DNA from: Minisyncoccota bacterium
GTDB taxonomy: Bacteria; Patescibacteriota; Minisyncoccia; UBA6257; HR35
Assembly: GCA_937934285.1 (NCBI GenBank)
Contig: CALHAT010000026.1
Span: 1-59,776 of the forward strand
Reading direction: 5' to 3'
Length of the DNA: 59,776 nucleotides
Below the pieces are notes generated by a model, which had not been told where the DNA came from, made no database searches, and was given only the letters and a program-made list of their open reading frames with translations. Shown here piece after piece: positions 9,080 through 17,237 of the stretch; position 1 is the stretch's first letter; every line of letters begins with the position of its first letter. The translations under genes and the position numbers were made by a program.

Positions 9080-10335
9080 TAAAATCCAAAACGAGCACGA
9101 CAAATTTGATTTCGCCAAAATCTACAAGGGGCATCATTTTTACCTAAAACTTGAATAGTTTTTTCATAGAGAGGATGATTTCGCCAATCTCTTTGAGTTT
9201 GCACACAGAAACCCAAACGGCAATAATAATCATAAACCTTTAAAGAAAATTGCCGACAGTTATTACTGGGATTGACATCTGTTATTGGATTATTATTATT
9301 ATTAACTAAACAAGCAGTAACTGAATAATTATAAGCATTTTGAAATATATATTCCTCTTTAACTTCCTTAGGATAAGAAGAATTAAATTGTGATTCAATG
9401 CTTTTTGTTTCATAAGGTGAAGCTGAAATATCTTCGGGCTTTATAAATATTCGTAGCTTAGAAGAAGGACAATTGCCAAAATTACATTCTCCTTTAGCAG
9501 AAAACTCAACAGGTCGATTTCTTTGAGTTTCTGGACATTGAAGAATTGTTTTACCTTCTATTTGATTAATATTCATATAATCAGTAGCTGCTGTAGTTGA
9601 AGGTGGATATTGATAATTTGGGTTTCTTGAAAGATAATCTGAAATATAAGAAATGTCTGGAGTATTGTTTTTGCAAATAAAAGAACGAATATCAAGTTTT
9701 GTTACGGCAACATCAAAACAATTATTTGGATCTGGTAAACAGGTATTTTCTTGGTAAGTTGAACAGTCTTGTCTTATACAAGTTCGTACTGCTGGTCTAT
9801 GAGTAGGAGGACAACCACCTGTTCCACAATTACCTGTAATTGACCAATTACCACAAGATGGATTACAAGTTGGAGGTGGAGGAGGTGGTGGAGGAGGTGG
9901 TGGCGTGGAAGTTGGCGTGGAAGTTGGTGGAGAAGATCCTCCTGTTACAGTTATACTTCGGGAAGAACATTCATAGGTGAAGGATTCTCCAGCAACCCTA
10001 CACACAACAGTAGCTCGATAAGGTCCATAATTTCCTGGATTTTGATAAGTATAATTACAAGAAAAATTATTAAAAGTGCAGGGTCCGTTCCAGGATACGC
10101 TACAATTTGAAGAATTTGGAGAAACATTAAAGGTAACGGTTAATGGTGCTGATCCACTTGTCGGTGAAGCTGAGAGAGAGCATGACTGTTCACAAGCAGG
10201 TAAGAAAATTCCTTTTTCAAAAGTGAGTGGTTTGCCTAACAAATCAAAAAAAGGTCTGAAAATAAAAGCTTCGGTTATTAAAGGCAGGATTAGTAATAAA
10301 GAGGTTATAATAAAAATAAAATTATTATTTTTCAT
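9079..10335 (-). CDS. Secreted Cys-rich protein with PKD-like domain and polyproline linker
   Basis: This is a 418-aa exported protein of unknown function. A signal or anchor segment covers about residues 5-23. A PKD-like immunoglobulin-fold domain follows (SGSAPLTVTFNVS, then YTYQNPGNYGPY). Next come a Thr/Pro hinge with 11 consecutive prolines and a Cys-rich C-terminal half of over 20 cysteines, opening with a CNPSCGNWSITGNCG stretch that recalls thrombospondin-type repeats. The gene has its own -10 box and overlaps the end of the upstream TPR gene by 11 bp. A surface or pilus-associated role is an inference. Confidence 0.7.
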   Translation of the reverse strand: MKNNNFIFIITSLLLILPLITEAFIFRPFFDLLGKPLTFEKGIFLPACEQSCSLSASPTSGSAPLTVTFNVSPNSSNCSVSWNGPCTFNNFSCNYTYQNPGNYGPYRATVVCRVAGESFTYECSSRSITVTGGSSPPTSTPTSTPPPPPPPPPPPTCNPSCGNWSITGNCGTGGCPPTHRPAVRTCIRQDCSTYQENTCLPDPNNCFDVAVTKLDIRSFICKNNTPDISYISDYLSRNPNYQYPPSTTAATDYMNINQIEGKTILQCPETQRNRPVEFSAKGECNFGNCPSSKLRIFIKPEDISASPYETKSIESQFNSSYPKEVKEEYIFQNAYNYSVTACLVNNNNNPITDVNPSNNCRQFSLKVYDYYCRLGFCVQTQRDWRNHPLYEKTIQVLGKNDAPCRFWRNQICRARFGF

Positions 10336-11218
10336 TTTTATTTATTATACTATAAATTTCTGCAATTTTTAAATTAAGGGATTCTCTGTCAAGTCCTTCA
10401 GCAATTTTAAGATAGCTTAAACCACTGATAATTTCTTTAGTTTTATTATAAAATTCTAAGGCTTTTTGCCATTCACCGTTTTTTTCATAAGCCAAAGCTA
10501 AATTAAAAGCAATGCCGGCTTTAATGTTTTCTATCATTTGTAAGGCTAATTTAGGATCATTATTAGGATAAGCTTGTAAGTAATCATTAACAGTTAAGTT
10601 TTGAGATTTTACAAAAGCTTTTTCTAATTCTTGAATAGCTAAATCATATCTACCTTGATTTAAATGAATAACTCCTAAACCATTTAAGCTCCAAATACTT
10701 TCCGGTTTTTTTTGATTCACAACTCTCATTATCTCTTCAGCTTTATCAAGCTTGCCCTGAGAAAATAAAATCCAAGCAAGATTTAAATAACCTGCCCAGC
10801 TATCTGTTAAAGATATTTCTTGACGAAAATCTTTTTCAGCTTTATCCCATTGCCGAAGATAGCCATAAATAATTCCTCTTTCATGATAAGCATAGGGATG
10901 ATTGGTAAGCTCTATTTCTTTAGTAAAGTAATTTAAAGCCTCATTTAAGGAAACAAAGCTTTGATTGAAAAAGAAAAATTTTCCTAATTCTAAATTAATG
11001 CCCGGATAGCGAGGATTTAATTTATAAATTTTTTTAAAATATTTAAAAGCCTCTTCATAATCACCTTCAGCTTTTAATCTCAGAGCGATTTCAAATAGAT
11101 TTTTAATGGATATTTGGTTTGATTTTAGTTTAATTAATTTATCTGTTAAAAAAAATATACTCAGACTTAAAAAAATTACCACCAGTAAATAATACTTTTT
11201 ATTATCCTGATGATTCAT
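10325..11218 (-). CDS. Membrane-anchored tetratricopeptide-repeat protein
   Basis: This 297-aa protein has one N-terminal TM helix (about 8-26) followed by tandem TPR units. Visible repeats include GDYEEAFKYFKKIYKLNPRYP, WAGYLNLAWILFSQGKLDKAEE, WSLNGLGVIHLNQGRYDLA and AFNLALAYEKNGEWQKALEF. TPRs bind peptides or partner proteins. It is 0 bp after the C39-like/TPR gene and is probably co-transcribed with the RiPP precursor. A chaperone or docking role for the modified peptide is inference only. Confidence 0.8.
   Translation of the reverse strand: MNHQDNKKYYLLVVIFLSLSIFFLTDKLIKLKSNQISIKNLFEIALRLKAEGDYEEAFKYFKKIYKLNPRYPGINLELGKFFFFNQSFVSLNEALNYFTKEIELTNHPYAYHERGIIYGYLRQWDKAEKDFRQEISLTDSWAGYLNLAWILFSQGKLDKAEEIMRVVNQKKPESIWSLNGLGVIHLNQGRYDLAIQELEKAFVKSQNLTVNDYLQAYPNNDPKLALQMIENIKAGIAFNLALAYEKNGEWQKALEFYNKTKEIISGLSYLKIAEGLDRESLNLKIAEIYSIINKNEK
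10344..10349 (-). promoter_or_regulatory. -10 box before the Cys-rich secreted protein gene
   Basis: TATAAT on the minus strand (10349-10344) ends 8 nt before the ATG at 10335. It lies inside the last codons of the TPR gene and would give a near-leaderless mRNA. The -35 is unclear. Confidence 0.4.
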
Positions 11219-12346
11219 CTATTTTGATAATTCGTTTAAGACTTTTTCTAAATATCTTCGGTGGCTGGGTATAAGTAAATTTTTAGAGGCAAGTGCTTTA
11301 TTGTAATAATTTAGAGCTTCTTTTTTATCACCTTTAATTCTATAAATATCACCAATAACAATCCAGGCCGGAACTAACTCATTACTGCCGGGCCATTGAT
11401 ATTGCCAACCAGAAAAATTTTCTTTTAAATTACTATTATTTTCTATAATTTTGGGTATTAGGCTTTCAGCTTTAGCAAGTTGTCCTGCTTGAAGATATCG
11501 TTCGGCTGCTTCGCCATAAACTAAAACACGAAACCATCGAGGAAAATATTGGAAATTGTTCTCTTCAGATAATAAATTATCAAAAATTTCAACAATTTCA
11601 TTTAAATTATTGGGGACAGTGAATAAAGAAACATCTAATTTTTTTTCTTGAAGTAATAAATAATAAATATTTATTTTCTTCTGGTCCATAGCTGGAATTC
11701 GCTGAGGATAACTATAATTCTGACTAAAAAGTTTTAATCTTTCTTTATAATCCCGGGGTCTTATAATTAAAAAGTACCGTTGTGTCGCTTGCCATAATTG
11801 GTCAAATTCCCCATAATCTAATTCATAATTATTACCCAAAATAAAATCGTGGGCAATAACTTTTTTTCTTTTGTCATCTAAGCCAATAATCAATCGGTAT
11901 TCTAACCAATTTCCAGGATAATCTAAGCTTGTTTTTTGCAAAACAATAACCGGCGTTCTTTCTTGAGGATTAATAAACTTATATAAATCTTGGATACTAT
12001 TTGCTTGTAAAACTTGAGCATCAAATCCTGTTTGAAAAAGAGCAAAATGAGCCAGACTGTACATTGAAATTGCTCTAAGACCAATATTTTGAGGATAAGT
12101 TTTTAAAGAATTCTTTTCCTGATTCCAATAATCATAAACCATATCTAAAACAGCTTTAGCTGAGGTTCTAATTGGTCTACCATTATACAGATCAGCAGCA
12201 TTAAAACCAACATTATAAAAAGTATAATCCGGAACATTAGGAATAATATAAGAAGTTGTTCCTTTAAAATAAAACTTATAGGAAAGAAAACCAACTAATA
12301 GGATCCCAGCTAAGGTTGTTACAATTATTATAATTAACCTATTCAT
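11219..12346 (-). CDS. Membrane-anchored, catalytically dead C39-like domain plus TPR
   Basis: This is a 375-aa protein with a TM helix at about 4-24. Residues about 40-200 look like a peptidase C39-like (papain-fold) domain: a helix TSAKAVLDMVYDYWNQ, then PVIVLQK, WLEYRLIIGLDDKRKKVIAHDFILG and YGEFDQLW. The usual catalytic Cys at the start of the helix (CGPxS) and the His of HxVVVxGYD are absent (RTSAK and EYRLIIG), so it is unlikely to cleave. The C-terminal third holds TPR-like helices. It follows the RiPP precursor by 21 bp, so leader-peptide binding is a reasonable guess. Confidence 0.65.
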   Translation of the reverse strand: MNRLIIIIVTTLAGILLVGFLSYKFYFKGTTSYIIPNVPDYTFYNVGFNAADLYNGRPIRTSAKAVLDMVYDYWNQEKNSLKTYPQNIGLRAISMYSLAHFALFQTGFDAQVLQANSIQDLYKFINPQERTPVIVLQKTSLDYPGNWLEYRLIIGLDDKRKKVIAHDFILGNNYELDYGEFDQLWQATQRYFLIIRPRDYKERLKLFSQNYSYPQRIPAMDQKKINIYYLLLQEKKLDVSLFTVPNNLNEIVEIFDNLLSEENNFQYFPRWFRVLVYGEAAERYLQAGQLAKAESLIPKIIENNSNLKENFSGWQYQWPGSNELVPAWIVIGDIYRIKGDKKEALNYYNKALASKNLLIPSHRRYLEKVLNELSK

Positions 12347-12367
12347 ATTAATTGTTGTATTTATTAA

Positions 12368-12847
12368 TTAAAGATTGGTACAACATGGGTAGGGGGGGTC
12401 CTCTGGACCACCTGAATCATCACACCCTCCGCAACATGATGGACTACTTCCTCCGCATGAATCAAAACAACCTTCACAACCTTCGGAACCTTCGGAACCT
12501 TCACAACCTTCGGAACCTTCGGAACCTTCGGAACCGCTCCCACCTTCGGAAGATGGGCCACTACATTCAACAAGAGCAGCATAAAGATCACCTTGATTAC
12601 CTCCTAAAGCTAACAAATTTTTATTTATTTTTTTAAAACCACATCCACCTCCACTACTTCCGCCTTCGACATGATCTGCCGAGGCTATATTCCAAGATTG
12701 ATATCTTTCTATAGAATAGTGGTTTTTTTTCTTTAGATAATTTAAAAAATTGTTAAATGGAGCTAACAGAAAAAACAAAATTAGAACAAATAGAATTTTT
12801 AAAAAATTTCCTATTTTTAAAGATGTATTAATAGCTTTTTTCACCAT
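12368..12847 (-). CDS. Candidate RiPP (TOMM/LAP) precursor peptide, Cys/Ser/Gly-rich
   Basis: This is a 159-aa protein. Residues about 12-37 are a hydrophobic, TM-like segment. The middle is leader-like and contains Gly-Gly pairs at 62-63 and 82-83. From about 95 it becomes a Gly/Ser/Glu/Cys core with seven perfect Gly-(Ser/Cys)-Glu units at 105-125. It ends with Cys-dense SCGGSSPSCCGGC and PPYPCCTNL motifs. There are 11 cysteines, most preceded by Gly, the context favoured for azoline formation in microcin B17-type substrates. The gene follows SagB and YcaO genes and has its own strong promoter. Start ATG 12847 fits that promoter. The other frames across the repeat have no promoter or start context. 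Confidence 0.72.
   Translation of the reverse strand: MVKKAINTSLKIGNFLKILFVLILFFLLAPFNNFLNYLKKKNHYSIERYQSWNIASADHVEGGSSGGGCGFKKINKNLLALGGNQGDLYAALVECSGPSSEGGSGSEGSEGSEGCEGSEGSEGCEGCFDSCGGSSPSCCGGCDDSGGPEDPPYPCCTNL
12473..12535 (-). repeat. Seven perfect 9-bp tandem repeats in the precursor core
   Basis: On the minus strand the units are GGTTCCGAA (Gly-Ser-Glu, five copies) or GGTTGTGAA (Gly-Cys-Glu, two copies), with no synonymous change. The order in the protein is S, S, S, C, S, S, C. Such identity suggests recent slippage expansion, and copy number may differ between strains. Confidence 0.95.
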
Positions 12848-12859
12848 CTTAATAAACTA

Positions 12860-12887
12860 ATTTTAACAAATTTTTTTATTTTGTCAA
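12860..12887 (-). promoter_or_regulatory. Strong promoter of the RiPP precursor gene
   Basis: On the minus strand TTGACA (12887-12882) is followed by a 16-nt spacer and an extended -10, TGTTAAAAT (box 12865-12860). Initiation about 7 nt downstream leaves a leader of about 5 nt before ATG 12847. It lies in the short gap after the SagB gene, so the precursor can be expressed apart from its upstream enzymes. Confidence 0.65.
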
Positions 12888-12906
12888 CAAAAGTTTTCCA
12901 CAGGCT

Positions 12907-13626
12907 TTATTTACCTATTAATAAAGTATAAACTAAGGATTCTTCAAAACCGTCAATATCTAATAGTTTTTTTTCTATCTCGTCATCATTGGTGCCAGCT
13001 AAAGCGCAGCATTTCAGTCCCAAAGCTGTAGTTAATAAATAAATATTTTGTCCGATATGGCCCGCTTCTTGCAAAATAAATCTATAACCCCTTTGACCAT
13101 ATTTGTTTAAAGTTCGCCAAAAAACACCAGTTAAAAAAATAATCAGTGATGAATCCTGGGCAAATTCATAAAAAAAATATTTTTTAAATTCTTCCTTATC
13201 AATTCCGGGATTAAATAAAAATTCAAGCTGATGATTTTTAACATCATAATGAAAGATACCCTTTTCTAACCCAGAACCTGGTTGGAGAATTAAACAATAA
13301 GTTTCAATGGGATATCTACCGCCACCTGAGGGTATAGCTCTTTTACCATTTTCTTGCAAACCACAAGAATACTTTAAAAGTAAAGACAATTCTTCTAAGC
13401 TGATTGGTTTTTGCGTAAATTCTCTTTGAGTCTCTCTTTTTTTTATAGCTTCAAACAAATTAAATTCTTTAAAATTGTCAATCAATTTGATTTTCTTAGC
13501 TCGTGGATATGATTTATAATAAATAGTTTTCCATTCCTCGGGCCATAAAGTTGAATCCTTGGGAATCTTTTTATAAAATTTTTTTGTATATTGATGAAAT
13601 ATATGAGCTAAAGGTATTTCTTTCAT
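12907..13626 (-). CDS. SagB-type azoline dehydrogenase (nitroreductase fold)
   Basis: This 239-aa FMN-dependent enzyme is of the SagB/ThcOx group, which oxidises thiazoline/oxazoline to azole in TOMM pathways. It shows the family pattern KKRETQREFTQKPISLEELSLLLKYS, PSGGGRYPIETYCLIL, and the C-terminal EAGHIGQNIYLLTTALGL with the closing EESLVYTLLIGK. It overlaps the YcaO gene by ATGA, so the two enzymes are made together. Nitroreductases of other function share the fold, but the YcaO coupling makes the azole role likely. Confidence 0.85.
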   Translation of the reverse strand: MKEIPLAHIFHQYTKKFYKKIPKDSTLWPEEWKTIYYKSYPRAKKIKLIDNFKEFNLFEAIKKRETQREFTQKPISLEELSLLLKYSCGLQENGKRAIPSGGGRYPIETYCLILQPGSGLEKGIFHYDVKNHQLEFLFNPGIDKEEFKKYFFYEFAQDSSLIIFLTGVFWRTLNKYGQRGYRFILQEAGHIGQNIYLLTTALGLKCCALAGTNDDEIEKKLLDIDGFEESLVYTLLIGK

Positions 13627-15089
13627 GGAAAAAGATGAGGCAAGGAATTAATTTCTTGACGAATTAATCTTGGGCTTTTTTTTATTATGTCGCTCTCCCA
13701 GAGATAAAGAGGTAACAAGTTGGGAATTATTGCTTTAGCTGAATAATAACCTATTTTTTTTAAAACAGGATTATTTGACAAAAAGTAATAAACTTCATAA
13801 CCAGGTCCCAGACTTTCTATTTTTTTAACGACAAAGTTTAGCTCCTCTTTTAAAGAATTAAAAATTTTAAAACCGTCTTTATAAAGCTCATAAAAGCTTA
13901 ATTGGGGAGAATTGATAAAAAAATCCAGTTTACCTTTCATTTCTGAATTAGCCCATAAACGTAAACGATAATCTTGATTAACCCGAGAATCATAATAAGG
14001 AATAAGATTTGCTTCTTTAAAGGATGGAAAAGGTTGACGATAACTTATCCAATAAACCACGCTCCAAGCTTCAACAAAAGCCCTTTTTATAGCTTTTAAG
14101 GGATGGAGATTGCAACCTGCTCCCAAGCTATAACAGACTCCATTTTCTGAGGGATCATGAATTATTACTGAAAAAGAAGGTATTGCTAAATCAGTCGTAC
14201 AATCTAAAACATAAACTTCCAATCCATATTTAGTAGTTGTTTCGTAAAGAAATTGGAATTCTTGGTCAGGAACGGTTTGGGGGTCTATTCTTTTCGGAGT
14301 TATTTTATTAAGCCAGTGATAAAGAAAAGAATCTCTTTGAACTAATTCATAAACAGCGTATAAAATAGCTCCCTCCTGACTCCAATAACCGGCACAACCA
14401 TTAGTATTAGATTCAATAAGATGCGGCTCATCTTCAGCGCGTTTGTAATTCCAATAAACATATTGAGCAGGAATATAAAAGGTTTCATTAGTGCTCCATC
14501 TTTTCACTCTCTCCCAGTAAAATTTACTGTTTTTATCAAAATAGCGATCAGGAAAAATTCTTTTTTGCTCATCATCAAAACCGCTAATATTTTCTGGATT
14601 TATAACCTTAAATTTTCTTTGTAAATTTTTTAAAGAATCATAAATTAAATCTTTTCGAAAATAAATAGTTAGTGGAAATCTTTCTAAAAACTCATAAATC
14701 GCTTGATTAATGGTTTGTTCTAAATTTAACCCAAAGCCAGAAGCATAACCTCTTCGAGGTATATTACCGTCAGTTAGAACATAATCATAACTGGCTTTAA
14801 GTGAAAATCGATAAAAAAATGGCAAACCGTTTATTTTCTCATTGTGAGCAAAAAAGTTTTTTATAATTTTTTCTTTTAAAAGAGCTAAGAAAATTTTATT
14901 ATTATTTAACACTTCTAAATAATCATTGTCTCTTTCGTAAATTACAAGACCATCAATTCCGGTATTACCTTCTATTATCGTATAAACATTAGAAAATAAT
15001 TTATTTTGATATTTTAAAACTTCTTTAAAATTAACCAACTCAGCAACTGGTTTTGTCCGATAGCGACTTGTCCACAGAATTTTTTCCAT
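13623..15089 (-). CDS. YcaO-domain cyclodehydratase (TOMM D-protein-like)
   Basis: This 488-aa ATP-dependent enzyme has the YcaO nucleotide/Mg-binding motifs: SGFGLNLEQTINQAIYEFLER (E133, E136, R137), SNTNGCAG at 227-234, the ELVQRD box (E248, Q251, R252), and GAGCNLHPLKAIKRAFVEAW (E340). The C-terminus reads LPHLFP, a weak version of the PxPxP tail of azoline-forming YcaO proteins. The first about 90 residues are unassigned. No E1-like or ocin-ThiF domain is fused or adjacent, so substrate recognition must be by this N-terminus or by another protein. Confidence 0.88.
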   Translation of the reverse strand: MEKILWTSRYRTKPVAELVNFKEVLKYQNKLFSNVYTIIEGNTGIDGLVIYERDNDYLEVLNNNKIFLALLKEKIIKNFFAHNEKINGLPFFYRFSLKASYDYVLTDGNIPRRGYASGFGLNLEQTINQAIYEFLERFPLTIYFRKDLIYDSLKNLQRKFKVINPENISGFDDEQKRIFPDRYFDKNSKFYWERVKRWSTNETFYIPAQYVYWNYKRAEDEPHLIESNTNGCAGYWSQEGAILYAVYELVQRDSFLYHWLNKITPKRIDPQTVPDQEFQFLYETTTKYGLEVYVLDCTTDLAIPSFSVIIHDPSENGVCYSLGAGCNLHPLKAIKRAFVEAWSVVYWISYRQPFPSFKEANLIPYYDSRVNQDYRLRLWANSEMKGKLDFFINSPQLSFYELYKDGFKIFNSLKEELNFVVKKIESLGPGYEVYYFLSNNPVLKKIGYYSAKAIIPNLLPLYLWESDIIKKSPRLIRQEINSLPHLFP

Positions 15090-15097
15090 TTTTTAAT

Positions 15098-16027
15098 TTA
15101 CAATTTTAAAATCGCTTTAGCATTATTATAATAAATTTTTTTTAAAACATCCACTGGCAAAGCTAAACCTTCATAATATTCTTTAGAAGCAAAAAGGATA
15201 TCTTGATAATATTCTTTTTGCAAAATGGACAAGTCTAAAATAATTCTTTTAACAAACCATAAAAAATTTTTTTGCGGATCATCATCAATAACAATATCTG
15301 CAGCCCATAAAATTTTATCCTGAAACTTTATTAAAAAATTTCTGAACATATCTTTATTAAATTCAACAATGGTCATATATTTCTTAATTCCATAACCCGA
15401 AGAAATATCTATAAAAACATTAGAATATTTACTTAAAAGATATTCGCAAAGACTCAAACTTACTTTTTCGTCTAAGATACAAGAAGCATAATGAGCTAAA
15501 ATAAAATTTACTGTTGAGAATTTTTTAGCGATTTCCTCAAATTGATTTAAAAATTTATTATTTTTATGAAAATCAATATGCAAAAGAACGGGTACTTGAT
15601 ATTTATTAGCGACTTCATAAACTTTATACATATTTTCACTATTAATATCAGCAATAAAATTTTTAGTTTTTTCCGAATAAAACCAATCAATAAACTTAAT
15701 TCCTTGAGCACCATTTTTTATAGTTTCTTCTATGAATTCAGCTGCTGTCGTATCACCAGAATAACAGGTAGTAAAAATTATTATTCTTTCCCCAAATTTC
15801 TTCTTAAAATCAAAAAGACGGTAAAGGTGGTTTTTAAAAATAGGGTTATAAGGAGGCCAGTCAGTTGGTAAAAAAACAGCTTTTTCAATATTAAGAATCC
15901 TCATTGCCCAAATAAAAGATTCAATATTTCCTCCTGATCGATAATGCTCGTGAATAGAGATTTTTTTAAAATTTAAAAAATCAGTATCTAAAAATACTTT
16001 TCCCAAAACATTTAAAAAATCTTTCAT
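15098..16027 (-). CDS. Amidohydrolase-2 family metal-dependent hydrolase
   Basis: This is a 309-aa TIM-barrel hydrolase. The first strand carries the metal motif HEH (H26, H28). Later strands have QGIKFIDW, VLLHIDFH, FILAHYAS and the terminal ILWAADI with the catalytic Asp, in the order expected for PF04909. It starts 2 bp after pilC and ends 8 bp before the YcaO gene, so it links the pilus operon to the RiPP genes. Amidohydrolases occur beside YcaO proteins in bottromycin pathways, so a tailoring role is plausible but unproven. Confidence 0.8.
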   Translation of the reverse strand: MKDFLNVLGKVFLDTDFLNFKKISIHEHYRSGGNIESFIWAMRILNIEKAVFLPTDWPPYNPIFKNHLYRLFDFKKKFGERIIIFTTCYSGDTTAAEFIEETIKNGAQGIKFIDWFYSEKTKNFIADINSENMYKVYEVANKYQVPVLLHIDFHKNNKFLNQFEEIAKKFSTVNFILAHYASCILDEKVSLSLCEYLLSKYSNVFIDISSGYGIKKYMTIVEFNKDMFRNFLIKFQDKILWAADIVIDDDPQKNFLWFVKRIILDLSILQKEYYQDILFASKEYYEGLALPVDVLKKIYYNNAKAILKL

Positions 16028-16029
16028 TT

Positions 16030-17235
16030 TTAGAAACTCTGAACATATTTAGTCAAAGTTAGTAAAGGAATAAGCAAAGAAGCTTCTAAAAGACCCAAAG
16101 CGGCTCCTAATAAAAGTATTAAAATTGGCTGTAAGGCTTCACTTAGATTAGTAACTTGATTTTCAACTATTTCATTGTAAAAATTATAAAGAGTTAAGGT
16201 AACCTCAGCAAGCTCGCCTGTCTTTTCAGCGGTTTTAATACCTTCAATCATAAAACTTTGAAAAAGGTCAGGGAAATTTGATAAAGATTCACTGAGAGGT
16301 GAACCTTTTTTGACATCTTCAACGATATATTCAAGAGCGGAAACATATAAGGGATTATCAAAGCTATCTTTGATAATTTCCAAAGCTTCAACGATTGGAA
16401 CCCCACCCTTGCTTAAGTGATATAGTGATTCTAAAAATTGAGCCGAATAATTGTTTTTAATTAAAGATCCCAAAATGGGTACATCGGAGACTAATTTAAA
16501 TAAGGTTGCCTTGCCCTCTGAAGTTTTAAATAGATAATCATAAAAATAAAATCCCAAAAGAATTAATGCGCCCAATATAAATAGTCCGAATTGTAATAGC
16601 AAATCAGCTATTGATTTAAAAATTTTAGTAATTAAAGGCATAGGTACATTATTTTCGGCAAAAATCGCTACTATTTGAGGAACAACATAATAAAATAGAG
16701 CGAAAAGAACGCCAAGAAAAATAAAAACAACAATAATAGGATAGATTGAAGCTTGAATAAGTCTATTCTTAAATTTAAATTGAGCATATAGATGTTGCGC
16801 GAGATATTCTAAAGTTTCATCTAAAACACCAACTGATTCTCCAATTTTAATCATTCCTACATAATAAGAATCAAAAATATCAGGAAATCTTGCTAATGAT
16901 TGAGAAAAGGTGATTCCGGAAATCAAATCATTATAAATCTCAACTAAAATCGAACGAAGAGCAGAATTTGGCATAGCTTCAGAAAGAGCTCTGATTGATT
17001 CATCTAAAGGTGTTCTTGATTTGATAAGATAAGAAAGTTGTTTGGTAAAGAAATAAATATCTCTTATGTTGGGTTTAAAAAGATAAGAAACTAAACTTAA
17101 TCGTTTTTCTGATAAATAAGTAACTAAAAGTTCCTGATTTTGTAAAATCTGTAAAGCTGCCTCTTTGTTATCAGCTGAAATAATTCCTTCTTTAAGTTTT
17201 CCTTCCCGAGTATAAGCTTTAAATTCAAACTGCAT
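16030..17235 (-). CDS. pilC: Type IV pilus inner-membrane platform protein PilC
   Basis: This 401-aa GspF/PilC-family membrane protein is the platform that couples the ATPases to pilin polymerisation. It opens with the PilC-type sequence FEFKAYTREGKLKEGIISA. Two cytoplasmic GspF domains (about 70-190 and 260-385) alternate with TM helices near 165-195, 210-230 and 370-390. It follows pilT by 2 bp. Confidence 0.95.
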   Translation of the reverse strand: MQFEFKAYTREGKLKEGIISADNKEAALQILQNQELLVTYLSEKRLSLVSYLFKPNIRDIYFFTKQLSYLIKSRTPLDESIRALSEAMPNSALRSILVEIYNDLISGITFSQSLARFPDIFDSYYVGMIKIGESVGVLDETLEYLAQHLYAQFKFKNRLIQASIYPIIVVFIFLGVLFALFYYVVPQIVAIFAENNVPMPLITKIFKSIADLLLQFGLFILGALILLGFYFYDYLFKTSEGKATLFKLVSDVPILGSLIKNNYSAQFLESLYHLSKGGVPIVEALEIIKDSFDNPLYVSALEYIVEDVKKGSPLSESLSNFPDLFQSFMIEGIKTAEKTGELAEVTLTLYNFYNEIVENQVTNLSEALQPILILLLGAALGLLEASLLIPLLTLTKYVQSF

Positions 17236-17237
17236 TT

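Noticed and set aside
12352..12636. Other long frames across the precursor repeat (plus strand, and a second minus frame with Pro-Lys-Val periodicity)
   Set aside because: A 9-bp repeat leaves several frames open. Only the 12847-12368 frame has a promoter and start with correct spacing and sits in the operon.
12892..12900. DnaA-box-like TTTTCCACA
   Set aside because: A single match without a cluster, and no dnaA/dnaN nearby; no origin is supported.
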